From Lunularia cruciata (Eukaryota > Streptophyta > Marchantiopsida > Lunulariales > Lunulariaceae), in the NCBI GenBank assembly GCA_948567375.1, contig OX419755.1:47869001-47933000 (forward strand): DNA of 64,000 nt. The letters are read 5' to 3'. Positions 47,201 through 59,759 of the stretch are shown one piece after another. A program made the translations under genes and the position numbers. How positions within the stretch are numbered: the first letter of the stretch is position 1; every line of letters starts with the position of its first letter. The notes beneath the pieces are model-generated. The model worked only from the letters and a program-made list of their open reading frames with translations, was not told the origin of the DNA and searched no databases.

Positions 47201-49250
47201 ACCTGCAAGGTACAATATCTAATGTAGGATTTTGGTTGATTTTGGAAGTTTAGAGAATTGCATAATTTATGCAAGTAGCAAAGGAATTAGGTATTCCTAT
47301 CAAGCCAATAATTGGAAATAGATTGATGATGGCAGATAGTAGAAAGGGTTTTACACTTCATGCCTTGCATCCTATTTCCTTCAAGATTAAGATGGAGTAA
47401 TTGGAGTGTATGAAGTTTGTAGAGGCACCTCTACACTACAATGTCATTCTAGGACTATCTTAGGTTGAACGTCATAAGGTTCAATTTGATTAGACCCAAC
47501 AAAAAATTCAAGTACAACACCAAGGTAGGAATTTCTGATTAGGTTGTCTAGCACCTTTGAGTAAGACATCTAAAAATAGTCAATTCCAAGATAGGAAGTT
47601 TGTCAAGAAGGTAATCATAGAGCAAGCCTTGAAGGAGGATGAGTCTTGGGATGGGAAGTTTACTAGGAAAGCAGCCATGGAGCAAGCTTTGAAGAAAGAT
47701 GAGTCCCTAGATGGGAAGTTTGTTAGTGAAGCAGCCATAGAGTAAGCTTTGGAGGAAGATAAGTTTGTTTTTGCGGTGTGGATCAAGCCGAATGCACAAG
47801 GACAATCTGAGGAGTGCAAAGAGCCTTATCAAGCAATGGTTGATCAGATAGTTCAAGAGTTTACAAACGTGTTTCTAGATGATCTGCCAAAGGGATTACC
47901 CTCTGATTGTGGTATGCCCTTCAAGATTGAGTTATTGCCAAGGAGTACTCCAATAAGTAGACCAATCTATTGGCTCTCACCAAAGGAGTTGGAGAGTTGC
48001 AAAAACCACTTACGGAGTTGTTGGAGAAGGACTTCATACAACATAGCACCTCTCCTTAGAGAGCACTGGTACTATTTGTTTTGAAGAAGGATGGAGGACT
48101 TTGTTTCTATATTGATTACCATGAGCTCAATAAGAAAACAGTGAAGAATGCATATCCATTGCCTCAGATTGATGACTTGCTTGATCAATTGAGTGGAGCA
48201 CAATACTTTTCCAAGTTGGATCTTCACAATAACTATTGGAAAATTTTGATTGATAGGGAGGATGTGCAAAAGACTGCCTTTCGCACAAGGTATGAGTATT
48301 TTGAGTAGAAAGCTCTACCTTTTGGGCTCACTAATGCTCCAGTAGTCTTCATGGATAAGATATATTGGGTGTTGGATGGACTATTGGATTGGTACGTGGT
48401 GGTGTTCTTGTATGATATCTTAATCGATAGCAAGATAGAGTCTGAACACATGAATCATGTGCAAGAAGTCCTAAGACAATTATGACAATGGAAATTTTAC
48501 TATAAGAAGGCAAAGTGTGCCTTTTGGCAGAAGGAAGTTACCTTCTTGGATCACAAGATCTCATTGGAGGGGATCAAAATAGAAGAGGAGAAAATCAAGG
48601 CCATTATTGATTGGCCTACTCCAAAGGACACTATAGAAGTATGGGCATTTAATGGATTGACCAGTTTTTATCAACGGTTCATCCATTATTATGTCATGTA
48701 GCTGCACCATTGATTGACCTCTTGGGGAAGAACTCAAACTTCTAGTGGACCACCAAGCATGAAGAAACATTTCAGAAGTTGAAACATATGGTATCTTCAA
48801 GGCACATTCTTCAACCATATGATCTTCAACTACCTTGTGTGGTTGATTTTAACGTTTCTAACTTTGCAATTGGAGCTATGTTGCAACAAGAATTCTTAGA
48901 TGGACTACATCCCATTGCCTTTGTGTCTCGCTGACTAAATACGGCTGAAAGAAATTACTTTACTTGAGATCAAGAAAAACTTGCAATGGTATATGCCACC
49001 AAGGTATGGAGGCATTATCTCTTGGGGAGACAAGTGATCATGCAAATTGATCACAAACCATTGTGATAGACCTTACATTTAGAACACTTGAAGAGTCAAC
49101 ATCATCAATAGGAGGAACAACTCCAATTTTTTAACATCAGACTTGAGTATAAACCATGTTGGTTCCATGTCATCCTTGATGATCTATCACAATGACCTGA
49201 TTTGAAGTCTCTTACTCTCATCACAATAGCAATAATGACGGTGTCAATTG
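47200..49250 (+). pseudogene. Protease, RT and RNase H of copy A
   Basis: Protease region: VAKELGIPIKPIIG (about 47,275). [67 protein letters not shown]. The catalytic motif, FLDDILIYS in copy B, is FLYDILIDS here, so the first catalytic Asp is lost. A TAG replaces the Trp after YEYFE. The RNase H region (48,840-49,190) is frame-shifted. Near 47,557-47,760 three imperfect repeats of a Lys/Glu unit (EQALK-DES-DGKF) form a spacer. Confidence 0.85.
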
Positions 49251-49313
49251 ACTCCAAGGTCCAAAACAAGTTTTGATTAGCTCTACAATAAGATCCTTTT
49301 TTCCAAATAGTAC

Positions 49314-50354
49314 TTGGTTGTCTTGAAGCATGTGATAGAGTACAACAACTTCTCCTTCAAGGAAGGCCTTCTATTCCATGAGGACCAAATCTACGTTTCA
49401 GCCAAAGGTGATCTCCGACTTGTGCACCTTAAAGAAGCCCATGATTTACCAATAGTTGGTCATATGGGTGTGGACAAGACCTTGGGTACACTCCAATGCT
49501 GATGGTAGTGGCCAAACATGACATGAGATGTTCAAGAGTTTGTTTGATCATGTGAGAGCTGCCAACATAACAAGGCCAACAACCAGAAGCCGAGTGGACT
49601 CCTTCAACCACTCTCCATTCCATTTGCTTGATGGGAACACATGAGCTTAGATTTCATCACATCCTTTCCCAAGACAAAGCAAGGACACACAACAACTGTG
49701 GTGTTTGTGGATAAGCTTAGTAAGTAAATCTACTTGGCACCAACCTTTGATATCATGGATGCTCCAATCTTAGTGCAAATCTACTTTGACAATGTCTTCA
49801 AGCAACATAGGATGCCACATGTACTCATCTCCGACTGTGATCCTCAATTCACCGAGAAGTTTTGGCAAGCACTCTTCTAGATACTTTGCACTAAGCTTGC
49901 TTTGTCCATGGCCTATCATCTTCAAACTGATGGACAAACCAAACATGCAAATCATACCTTGGAGGATATGTTATGTGCCTTTGTCAATGTACACCATACC
50001 AATTGGGATAAATATCTTAGAGTTGCAAAATTTACCTACAATAATTCCAAACAAGCAAGCACCGGATTTTCTCCTTTTTTTCTCAATTTTGGCCAAGATT
50101 TGCTTGTTCCAGATTCTGTTCTTGATCCTTTTCCATCTCAAGTCCCTCATACTTCATCCTTCTTGACTACCATATGCCAATCTCTCCAACAAGCCAAATC
50201 TCATCTCCTTGTTGTTCATAATCATCAAAAACAATATGTGGACCACCGTCGTCATGATCTCACCTTTGAAGTCAGTGATAAAGTCATGCTATCCTCTAGT
50301 AACTACCCTTCCCACTTGATACCCAAGTTTGTAAACTCACCCCTAATTGGATAG
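49314..50354 (+). pseudogene. Integrase of copy A
   Basis: HHCC zinc-binding segment (HLKEAHDLPIVGHMG, CESCQHNK), core with LDFITSFPKTK, ISDCDPQFTEKFW and LQTDGQTKHANHTLEDML, then the tail VHNHQKQYVDHRRHDLTFEV. Stops interrupt it at several places, for example 49,501 and 49,879. Confidence 0.85.
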
Positions 50355-50519
50355 GACCCTTTGATATCATCCAAATCATCTCTCTTGTTGCTTATCTACT
50401 TGCCTTACCTTGTCATATGCGCATCCACCCTATCTTTCACATTTCCAAGTTGAAATCCTTTGTTCCTAACCCATCTTCTTTTTCCTCTTATGTCCAACTT
50501 CCTCCTCCTTGCATCCCTA

Positions 50520-50710
50520 TCCATGATCATGAGGAGTACAAAGTTGATTGTATCCTTGTAGGTCACCACATTCAATGAGGACGCCAACAACATATAGAGT
50601 ACAAGGTCCTTTGGAAAGGGTATCCCCTTCATGATGCCACATTGGAACCTCTTTCTCACCACCAGAATGCACAAATGGCCATCCAAGAGTTTGAAGCTTC
50701 AATGGTGATG
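50520..50710 (+). pseudogene. Chromodomain of copy A
   Basis: HEEYKVDCILVGHHIQ, a stop, then IEYKVLWKGYPLHDATLEPL and AQMAIQEFEA: the EYxVxWKGYxxxxxTxEP pattern of a chromodomain at the end of the integrase. This defines a chromovirus. Chromodomains of this type bind methylated H3 and direct integration to heterochromatin. Confidence 0.85.
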
Positions 50711-50740
50711 AGGACGTCACTAACTAGCGGTGGGGGAATA

Positions 50741-51125
50741 TGTAATAATATGGAGTTTAGCAACTTAATTAGTAAGGCTAACAAAGTAGAGAATATGCCA
50801 AATTAGCCCAAAATATTTCCAAAAGTATCTAAGAAGCTTCTTGGGAAGCTTCCTGACTAGCTTAACTTGCATCCCAAGTAAGAAGTTTCTAGAAGCTTTC
50901 AACTAGCTTAGCTTGCACGCCAAATAGACGGCTTCTAGTTAACTTGGCTTGCACTCTAAGAAAGCGGCTCAAGGAAGCTTCTTGAGAAGCTTCTCAAGAG
51001 CCTTGTATCCTACTTATAAATACCAAAGCCAAAGCTTATGCTAGGCATTTGGAGTTTTCCCACATTCAAGTGTCCCAATGTGAGTTTCCATTCTCTTATT
51101 TCTCTTCTCGGTCTTTGTCTTTACA
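50741..51125 (+). repeat. 3' LTR of copy A
   Basis: 385 bases, TGTAATAATATGG...TCTTTACA. It is shorter than the 5' LTR because of losses within the GAAGCTTC-rich part. Contains GAAgcTTCttggGAAgcTTC at 50,833-50,852. Confidence 0.85.
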
Positions 51126-52700
51126 AGCCATCACTAAGGCATCATCATGAATGTCTTGCTGAACTATACCACTATCTCTACTCTTTGGATTTATGACCCC
51201 AATAACTCCTCTTGTATACGTTGAGAGAGATACGACCAAAGCCTCAAGAAATATACAGAGAAAGGCAAATGCATGCCAACTTAGCACCATCTCCTCATTT
51301 GTCTCACCATACCAACGTGCTCCGGTCTAATCCTCCTGGCTACAATATAGGTTTCTACTCGACCCATCTACATCATGGTTCACTACTCCAGGTCTATGAA
51401 TAACGGTGAAATCATACTCTTGTAAAATAAGAGCTCATTGTGCAAGCTTCCTTGAAAGCTTGTCGGAGTCCATCAACCACTTCAACGGTTAATGATCAAT
51501 GATGAGAGTAAAGGAATTACCAAATAGGTAACATTGGAAATGTGTTATTGCCCAAATTGCTACCAAGCACTCTTCCTCATATGAACTATACTTTGCCTTT
51601 GTTGAATTTTTGGAGCAACTAGCATTGGCCACCTTAAATTCATTCTCCTCATCATCATGTTGGGTGAGTATTGCTCCAAGTCCCAACATACTCCAATCAG
51701 TGTGAACTTGAAAAAGTTGTCCTCTGATCTGTCTCTTCAAAATAGGAGAGGATGTCAACCTCTCCTTGAGCTCTACAAAAGCTCTCTCTTGCTTATCTCC
51801 CCAACACCACTCTTTTGTAAGCTTGGTCAACTTTGTCAAGGTCTTGGAAATGGCATTAAATCTCTAACATAACGGTGATAGAATTTTTCCAACCCAAGGA
51901 ATGCTCACACTTTGCTCACATCTGTAGGCTAAGGAATACGCACAATAGCCTCTACCTTGGTCTATTGAACACCAAATCCTCTAGGGTAGATAGTGTGACC
52001 CAAATACTCAACTTGTTCATGGAAGAACCTACACTTCCCAAGATGTAATTTGAGTCCATGAGATCTCAACCTCTCAAACACCTCCAACAACTATCTCTCA
52101 TGCTCCTCGAAAGTAGTGCTATAGACCAAAATGTCATCAATATAGCACCAAGCAAAATCCAACCCAACTAGGATCCTATCCATGACCCTCTAGAACTCAA
52201 CAAGAGTATTCTTTAACCCAAATGGTAAGAACTTCCACTGATATAATACATCTTTACCTTGAGGATCAATAGCCTAAAATGTTATCTTGGACTTATCCTC
52301 CTCCTTGATCGGCAATTGACGATATATTGCTCGGAGATCCAAAGTACTGAAGAGCTTTGCATGACCAATTGCAACAAAGATCTCCTATGATGTAGGCATG
52401 GCATACTGATTAGCCCTAGTCTATTGGTTGATAGGATGGTAATCTCTATACATTTGCCTATTTATGTAGTTGCCATGTATATCCTTCTTGGCTGGCATCA
52501 TTATAGCTCATGCATACTCTCCATGTGAAATCTCTACCAAACTAGCCTCAAAAAGGTCACTAGTTTGGCTCTAAATCAATGCTTGCTCTAGGTTATTGTA
52601 TCTATAGGGACGTAAAAAAAAATTTGTATTGCTAGTCAGCTCAATCTGTATACCAAGTCCTTTCAAAGCACCCAAGTCCTTCATACTAAAGGCAAAATAA
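51126..52700 (-). pseudogene. Element C reverse transcriptase and RNase H
   Basis: RNase H: VHTDWSMLGLGAILTQHDDE, YSSYEEECLVAIWAITHFQC, then PLKWLMDSDKL and LILQEYDFTVIHRPG (51,839-51,400). RT: FAWCYIDDILVYSTTFEEHE (about 52,165-52,105) with an intact YIDD catalytic motif, then HGLKLHLGKCRFFHEQVEYL. Stops remain at several former Gln or Trp codons. Confidence 0.85.
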
Positions 52701-55700
52701 CTCATGTAGTTTCTCAAGAACCTCCAAACTCTCTCTCTTTTTTCTCTTGTAAGCTTGGATCCAAGTCCAAGTATCTTCTATAATTGTTGTAGGAGTGGAA
52801 GATGTGCTGATTGGCTATTACATTGGACCCTTAGGAGCAATAGTGTCATGCTCCCAACCACTAGAGGTCCCAACCTTAGTGTGAAAAACTCCCTTTGATC
52901 TGGCTGCAAGCTGCATATGTCATCTAATTGCATCCTAAGTAGACCAAGGGTGTAATCCAAGTAGTCCATGCACACTTGGATGGACTGCAAGTAGACCACT
53001 CTCCCTAGTAGCCATTTGTTGCATCCCAAGAATAGCATGCTCACCCTGTCGATCGCTCCCAACATGTGCCTAAATTGTCTTGATAAGCACAAAGCTCACA
53101 AGTATCCGAGTGTTGATACATATCGAGTGCATCTTATGTTGCTCTGCTTAACCAAGGCTCACAATCCAGGTCAAATAGTTAACATCCATAGCTTGACCTA
53201 GTACCTAACGCTTGGATGCCTCTAATACTATTGGAACAATGAGAATATTGGTGCAAAAATCCATTGCTTGCTCTCTCTCATCAATGTTGGGCTTCAGCAA
53301 TTGTTGTAACTGTGAGTCCCAAACCAATCCAAGGCCCTCCTTCTCAAAAGCATGGGAGCTTAGAAAACTCATAAGTGTGGGAAAGGTGGCTCTTGGTTGT
53401 TTAACTAGGTTCACCATTGTCATAGATGACTTATCAACCACTACCACCGTCTGAGACTAATGCACAACATCCAAGATGTCATCAACAATGATGTGATCTA
53501 GTCATTGAATCCCATCATAGATGCATTGTAGAACCTCTCTGGGTAAGAGGTTTGTCCACCAAAGACAAAGACAATGAGCTCTTGATCCCACTCTGGTTTC
53601 ATCTAACAACATGGTAGGTCCCATCCAAGAATGGACTTGATGCGTACTTGCCACCACTTGAGTACAAGAATCATCCATCAAAGGAGCGTTCTCCAAAAGG
53701 TAAGTTGAAGGAACGGATTGATGAACTTGGAGAAGACATAGTATCTGTAAAATCTCCTGAAACACACCAAAATAGGGATCCTAAAGACTCAAACTCAACT
53801 AGCATTTGTATGTCCCTAACATGGCCATCCAAAAATTACCAAATGAATAGGCCTATGTCTCTCCAAATTATGCACCTCAAGCAAGGAAATGTTTGTTGGT
53901 AGAACCTTCTGGTAACCCCTGACTGTTGACATTGGTAATAACTCAAGATACCAATAGGCAAAGTGTGTCACATGATGGAGAGAGACTCATCTAGCAATCT
54001 CATCTCTCTCCACATACCAGTACCTTTGTACTCATATAACTACCAGTAGTACCACAGCTAGTCTAGTGCTAATCTCACCAAACAACTCCAATAGACATAT
54101 TCCCTCTATTGGATACTACCAAGCAATGAGTGTGGTATCTAGAGGTATCAAGGTAATCTACTCTGGAGGCTCATCCTCACATTAGTTGCATAGTGGTACA
54201 AAGGCTCCACTCCAAGCCTGTTGCACCAATTGATTTGCATGTTACTACAATATCTCCTCTAAACTCCACAAAGGAACATCCATGGTAGATAGAACTATCC
54301 CACTCATACTCCAAATCTGAGTGATCTCCTTTGGTATTGGAGTATCCTCTAAATGTGCATTCCCCTCCAATAAATCACTCAGCTAAGTAATAGAACCACT
54401 GAACCAAAAATTGAAGCCACTATGGTTTTAGACTGTAGTGAGCCATGACTGCCACTACTGAAGCATACTAGTAGACAACATACTTGTCCCTTACCAGACT
54501 GCCAACCTGGTCTATAGGAGACTGTTTCCTCCCAATAGTCAATACTACAACCCATGGGATACAACATTGCTCCCCCAACTAACACATCATACAACTCAAC
54601 GACGGTCGCAATGGCTTGAGATCTCACCACAAAGCTATTAGTCAGATGACCAGGCTAAATCTAAACAACAAGCTCTTCACATGTGATGTATTGTGTAGAA
54701 ACACCCCTAGAGATGTCTGGGTCTGAAATGGATACCTCTCCATATTTGTCTTCCATAACTCCAGACCAATAATTGTAGCCTTCCCCAACATAAGAGGTTG
54801 TGCACCAGAGTCAAGTAAGACCCTCTATGATGTATAGACCTTCCCTGAAAGTCCCACCAACCAAAAATCCCCCTTTGGTTATCCAACAAGACAACCCTAG
54901 GTGTAAATTGTGCTTGCTCAAAGGCCGGTCTAGTTGGTAACTCCTCCAATCTAGTTGTTGTTGCCTACCATAAACCACTAGTCGTTGAGCGGATCCTATG
55001 CTCTTCAACCAAATCAACTCCACTATCAACCACCTCTAATATAGTAGTAGGAACCACATCATCCTTATTATCACAAAGCATGGTAGCCAACCAAAACACT
55101 AGGGTTGGATCAACTCCCAATGTACACATATCACTGACTGAAAATAATGGAAAGTGGAGAATCAACTGAGCCACCCCCAACATCATGCTAGACTTAGTTT
55201 GTGTAGTAGTAGGTGGTTGACTAGTAGGTAGTCCATCATGCACCCCATCACCACCTACCACACTTGCACTAGGACGTCTAGGAGCCATAGATGTCATCTA
55301 TAGTGTCTTAGAGAGTATAAAAGACTTGGGAAGTTTGACTTGTCTACTAGCCTCTCCTCTCTATGGGTCCAACTCCACTAATGCTCCTCTAGGCTTTGTA
55401 GCAGGTACTGCACTCCTAGTCACTACAATAGACACATCCACTTGTGTTGCTCCGCACATGAAGTCTAAGATGTCTCTATCACTTGCATATGAGGTAGAAG
55501 CCTCAACACCCAAATCTGATCTCCTTTGAAATATGGCCATGCTAGCCAATCTTTGCTCCAACTGCTCAATCCAAGAAGCCATGGTTATATCAGAAGTAAG
55601 GGCAAGTAATGCACCTCTACTATGTGTGGATCCTCTACCACCACCTCATCCTCCATAACCTAGAGCTCCTTTACAACCTGCCATGCAGCCCTACTACTCC

Positions 55701-55794
55701 GTAACTCTTGGTGTAGGTCAAATTAGTGGTCATTGGTATGACCAAATTTGTGGCAATGCTCACACTATCTCTATGTTGGCTGAGGTGCACTAGA
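52700..55794 (-). pseudogene. Element C gag end, protease and spacer
   Basis: The gag zinc knuckle CEHCHKFGHT is at about 55,764-55,735. The ORF 55,582-55,361 (MASWIEQLEQRLASMAIFQR...) and the frame 55,297-54,965 follow. The aspartic protease motif LLDSGAQPLMLGK is at about 54,825-54,785, followed by ERYPFQTQTSLG. From 54,700 to 52,700 the reading is broken and I recognise only scattered pieces. Confidence 0.65.
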
Positions 55795-56207
55795 TGTAAA
55801 AGACCAAATCCAAGGAGAGAAATAAGAGAATAGAAATCACATTGGGACACTTGAATGAGGGAAAACCCCAAATCCCTAGCATAAGCTTTGGCTTTGGTAT
55901 TTATAGGTAGCATACAAGGCCCTTGATAAGCTTCTCAAGAAGCTTCCTCAAGCTGCTTTCTTAGAGTGCAAGCCAAGTTAACTAGGAAGCTTCTCAAGAA
56001 GCTTCCTTCTAGAAGCTGCCTACTTGACGTGCAAGCTAAGCTAGTTGGAAGCTTCTAGAAGCTTCATTCTAGAAGCTACTTACTTGCGGTGCAAGCTAAG
56101 CTAGCCAAGAAGTTTCCTAGATACTTGCCGAATATTCTAGGCTAATTTTTCTTATGTGCTACTTCGTAAGTCCAACTAACTTTGTTGCTAAACCCCATAT
56201 TTTTACA
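55795..56207 (-). repeat. 3' LTR of copy B
   Basis: 413 bases, plus-strand ends tgtaaaagacc and atttttaca. Includes 56,048-56,065 GAAgcTTCtaGAAgcTTC, a perfect four-unit heat-shock-element pattern, with another GAA unit at 56,072. Confidence 0.9.
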
Positions 56208-57700
56208 TATTTCCCCGCTGCTAGTTGGTGACGACCTTGTTGCCAGTGAAGCTTTGAATTCTTGGATGGTCGTCTGTGCATTCTAGAGTTGAGAAAGAGA
56301 TTCCTATGTGGCATCATGAAGGGAGTACCCTTTCCAAAGGACCTTGTACTCCGTATGTTGGCGGTGTCCTCGTTGGATGTGGCGACGTGCAAGGATGCGA
56401 TCAACTTCATACTCCTTATGATCATTGATAGGGATAGGGAGAAGAGGAGGTTGGACTCAAGAGGACAAAGAAGAGAGGTTAGGAACAAAGGGTTTCAACT
56501 TGGAAACATGAAAGACAAGATGGATGCGCATATGACAAGGCAAGGCAAGTCAATAAGCAATAGGAGAGACAATTTGGGTGACATCAAAAGGTCCTATCCA
56601 ATTAGTGCAAGTTTATGAACTTGGATATCAAGTGGGAGGGTTAGATTATTAGAAGATAACATAACTTTATCACTAACTTCAAAGGTGAGATCTCGACGAT
56701 GATGGTCTGCATATTGTTTTTGATGATTCTGAGCAACAAGGAAGTGAGATTTGGCTTGTTGGAGAGATTTGGACATGGTGGTCAAGAAGGTTGAAGTATG
56801 GGGGACTTGATACGGAGGAGGAGCAAGAAGAGAACATGGGACAAGCAGATCTTGGCCAAAATTGAGAAAGAAAGGAGAGAATCCGGTGCTTGCTTGTTTA
56901 GAATTATTGTATGCAAAGTCCGCAGCTATAAGACATTGATCCCAATTGGTATGGTGAATGTTGATAAAGGCACAAAGCATATCTTCCAAGGTGCAATTTG
57001 CACGTTCAGTTTGTCCATCAGTTTGAGGATGATAGGTTGTGGACAAAGCAAGCTTGGTGCCAAGTAGTTAGAAGAGTGTTTACCAAAACTTTCTGATGAA
57101 GCGAGGATCACGGTTGGAGATGAGTACACATGCCATCCCATGATGTTTGAAGACATTATTAAAGTAGAGTTGCACCAAGGTTGGAGCATCCACAGTATCA
57201 ACCATTGGTGCCAAATGGATTTGCTTATTAAGCTTATCCAAAAACACCACAATTACTGTGTGACCTTGATGTGTCTTGGGTAAGGAAGTGATGAGATCTA
57301 AGCTTGCATGTTCCCAACAAGTAGTTGGAATGGGATGTGGTTGAAGGAGTCCAATCGGCTTTTAGTTACTGGCCTTGTTACATTGACAACTCTCACACAA
57401 TTGGACAAAGTCCCAAATATCTTGTGTCATGTTGGGCCACCACCATTGGCATTGGAGGGTGCCTAAGGTCTTGTCTACTCCCATGTGACCAACTATTGGT
57501 AAATCATGGGCTTCTTGAAGGCGCACAAGTCAAAGATCACCTTTGGCTGGAACATAGATGTGGTCCGCATGGAATAGAAGGCCTTCCTTGAAGGAGAAGG
57601 TGTTGTACTCCTTGTTGCATGCTATCAGACAACCATGTACTATTTGGAAGAAGAGATCTTGTTGTAGAGCGTATCAAAACTTGTTATGGACCTCAGGTCA
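56208..57700 (-). pseudogene. Integrase and chromodomain of copy B
   Basis: YHPQTDGQTERANCTLEDML and FLNFGQDLLVP mark the core and its tail (57,046-56,594); further pieces of core and zinc-binding segment run up to about 57,700 in other frames. The chromodomain is at about 56,410-56,240. Near-identical in layout to copy A. Confidence 0.8.
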
Positions 57701-57753
57701 ATTGACACCATCATAATTGCCGCCGTGATGAGAGGAAGAGCCTTCAAATAAGG

Positions 57754-59737
57754 TCATTGTGATAGAGCATCATAGATGAGATGGAACCGACATGGTTTGT
57801 ACTCAAGTTTGATGTCAAACAATTGGAGTTGCTCTTCCAATTGATGATGTTGACTCTTCATGTGCTCCAAGTTTAGGGTCTGCAACAATGGCTTGTGATC
57901 AGTTTGCATGATCACTTGTTTTCCCAAGAGATAATGTTTACATACCTTGGTAGCATATACCATTGCAAGTTGTTCATGATCTTGAGCAGAGTAATTTTTT
58001 CAGCTATATTTAGTTAGCGAGACACAAAGGCAATGGGATGTAGTCCATTTGGGAACTCTTGTTGCAACATAGCTCCAATTGCAAAGTTAGAAGCATCAAA
58101 ATCAACCACACAAGGTAGTTGAGGATCATATGGTTGAAGAATGGGTCTTGAAGACACCATATGCTTTAACTTCTAGAATGCTTCTTCATGCTTGGTGGTC
58201 CACTGGAAGCTCAAGTTCTTTCTTAAGAGGTCAATCAATGGTGCAACCACATGAGCATAATAATGGATGAACAGTTGGTAAAATTTGGCCAATCCATTGA
58301 ATGCATGTACTTCTATAGCATTCTTCAGGGTAGGCCAATCAGTAATGGCCTTGATCTTCTCTTCTTCTATCTTGATCTCCTCTGATGAGATCTTATGCCC
58401 CAAGAAGGTAACCTTTTTCTGCCAAAAGGCACACTTCAAATTTTTGTAGTAAAATTTCCATTGTCATAGTCATATTAGGACTTCTCGCACATGATTCATG
58501 TGTTCTACCTTTGTCTTGCTATAGATTAAGATATCATCCAAGAACAGCACCACAGACCGATGCATCTGATCCATGAAGATTGCTGGAGCATTAATGAGTC
58601 CAAAAGGTAGAACTCTCCACTCAAAATGCCCATACCTTGTGCGAAAGGCAGTCTTTTGGACATCCTCTCTATCAATAGGAATTTGCCAATAGCCGCTATG
58701 AAGATCCAACTTGGAAAAGTAGCATGCTTCATTTCATTGATCAAGCAAGTCATCAATCGGAGGCAAGAGATATGCATTCTTCATGGTTTGCTTATTGAGC
58801 CCACGATAATCAATACAAATACAAAGTCCTCCATCCTTCTTTGGAACAAATAGTACCGGTGCTCCCCAAGGAGAGGTACTATGTCGTATGAAGTCCTTCT
58901 CCAACAACTTTGTAAGTGTTGTTTGCAACTCCTCCAACTCCTTTGGTGAGAGCCAATAGATTGGTCTACTCACTGGAGTACTCCTTGGCATTAACTCGAT
59001 CTTGAAGGGCATACCTCGATCAGAGGATAATCCCTTAGGCAGATCATCCGGAAACACATCCAAAAACTCTTGAACTATCTGATCAACCATTGCTTGATGA
59101 AACTCTTGACCCTCTGCAGATTGTTCTTGTGCAATCGGCTTGATCCACACCGTGAATACAAACTTATCTTCCTCCAAAGCTTGCTCTATGGCTGCTTTAC
59201 TAACAAACTTCCCTTCCAGTGACTCATCTCTCTTCAAAGCTTACTCCGTGGTTGCCTCCTTGGCAAACTTCCCATCTTGGGACTCATCTCCTTTCTTGGT
59301 TTGCTCTATGGCTGCCTTCTCGACAAACTTCCAATCTTAGGACTGACTATTCTTAGGTGTTTTACTCAGAGGTGCCAGACAACCTAATTGGAAATTCCTA
59401 CCTTGGTGTTGTACTTGAATTTGGCATCGGGTCCAATCAAATTGACCTTATGATGTTCAAGCCAAGGTAGACCCAGCATGATACCATAGTGTAGAGGTGC
59501 CACTACAAACCTCATACACTCCAAATACTCATTTCCAATCTTGAAGGTAACAAGATGCGAGGTGCAAAGTGCAGAACCCTTTCTACCATCCGTGATCATC
59601 AAACTACTTCCAATCATTGGCTTAATAGGAATACCCAATTCCTTTGCTACTTGCATAGACATGCAATTTTCTGAACTTCCAAAATCAAACAAAATCCTAC
59701 AACCCCGATTAGATATTGTACCTTGCAAGTGAAGCAA
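57754..59737 (-). pseudogene. Protease, RT and RNase H of copy B
   Basis: Protease ILFDFGSSENCMSMQVAKEL (59,737-59,384), a Lys/Glu repeat spacer, then RT (59,237-58,470): [78 protein letters not shown] with both catalytic Asp. RNase H region DFDASNFAIGAMLQQ (about 58,110) and KQVIMQTDHKPLLQTLNLEH (57,963-57,754). A few stops and shifts separate the blocks. Confidence 0.85.
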
Positions 59738-59759
59738 ACTTGCATAGGTTGAGCCTTCA

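Larger units (their letters stand above)
45540..51125 (+). mobile_element. Chromovirus LTR retrotransposon copy A (Ty3/gypsy)
   Basis: A full-length 5.6-kb element: 5' LTR 45,540-45,953, primer-binding site, gag, protease, RT-RNase H, integrase, chromodomain, purine tract (gcggtgggggaata) and 3' LTR 50,741-51,125. Flanks read gtcca and agcca, a worn 5-bp target duplication. It sits in the integrase region of element C, in the opposite orientation. Every gene is broken by stops, mainly C-to-T or G-to-A, and the RT active site is mutated. Confidence 0.9.

Noticed and set aside
56262-56618. 118-codon plus-strand ORF
   Set aside because: Antisense of the chromodomain/integrase end of copy B; the equivalent antisense ORF exists in copy A.
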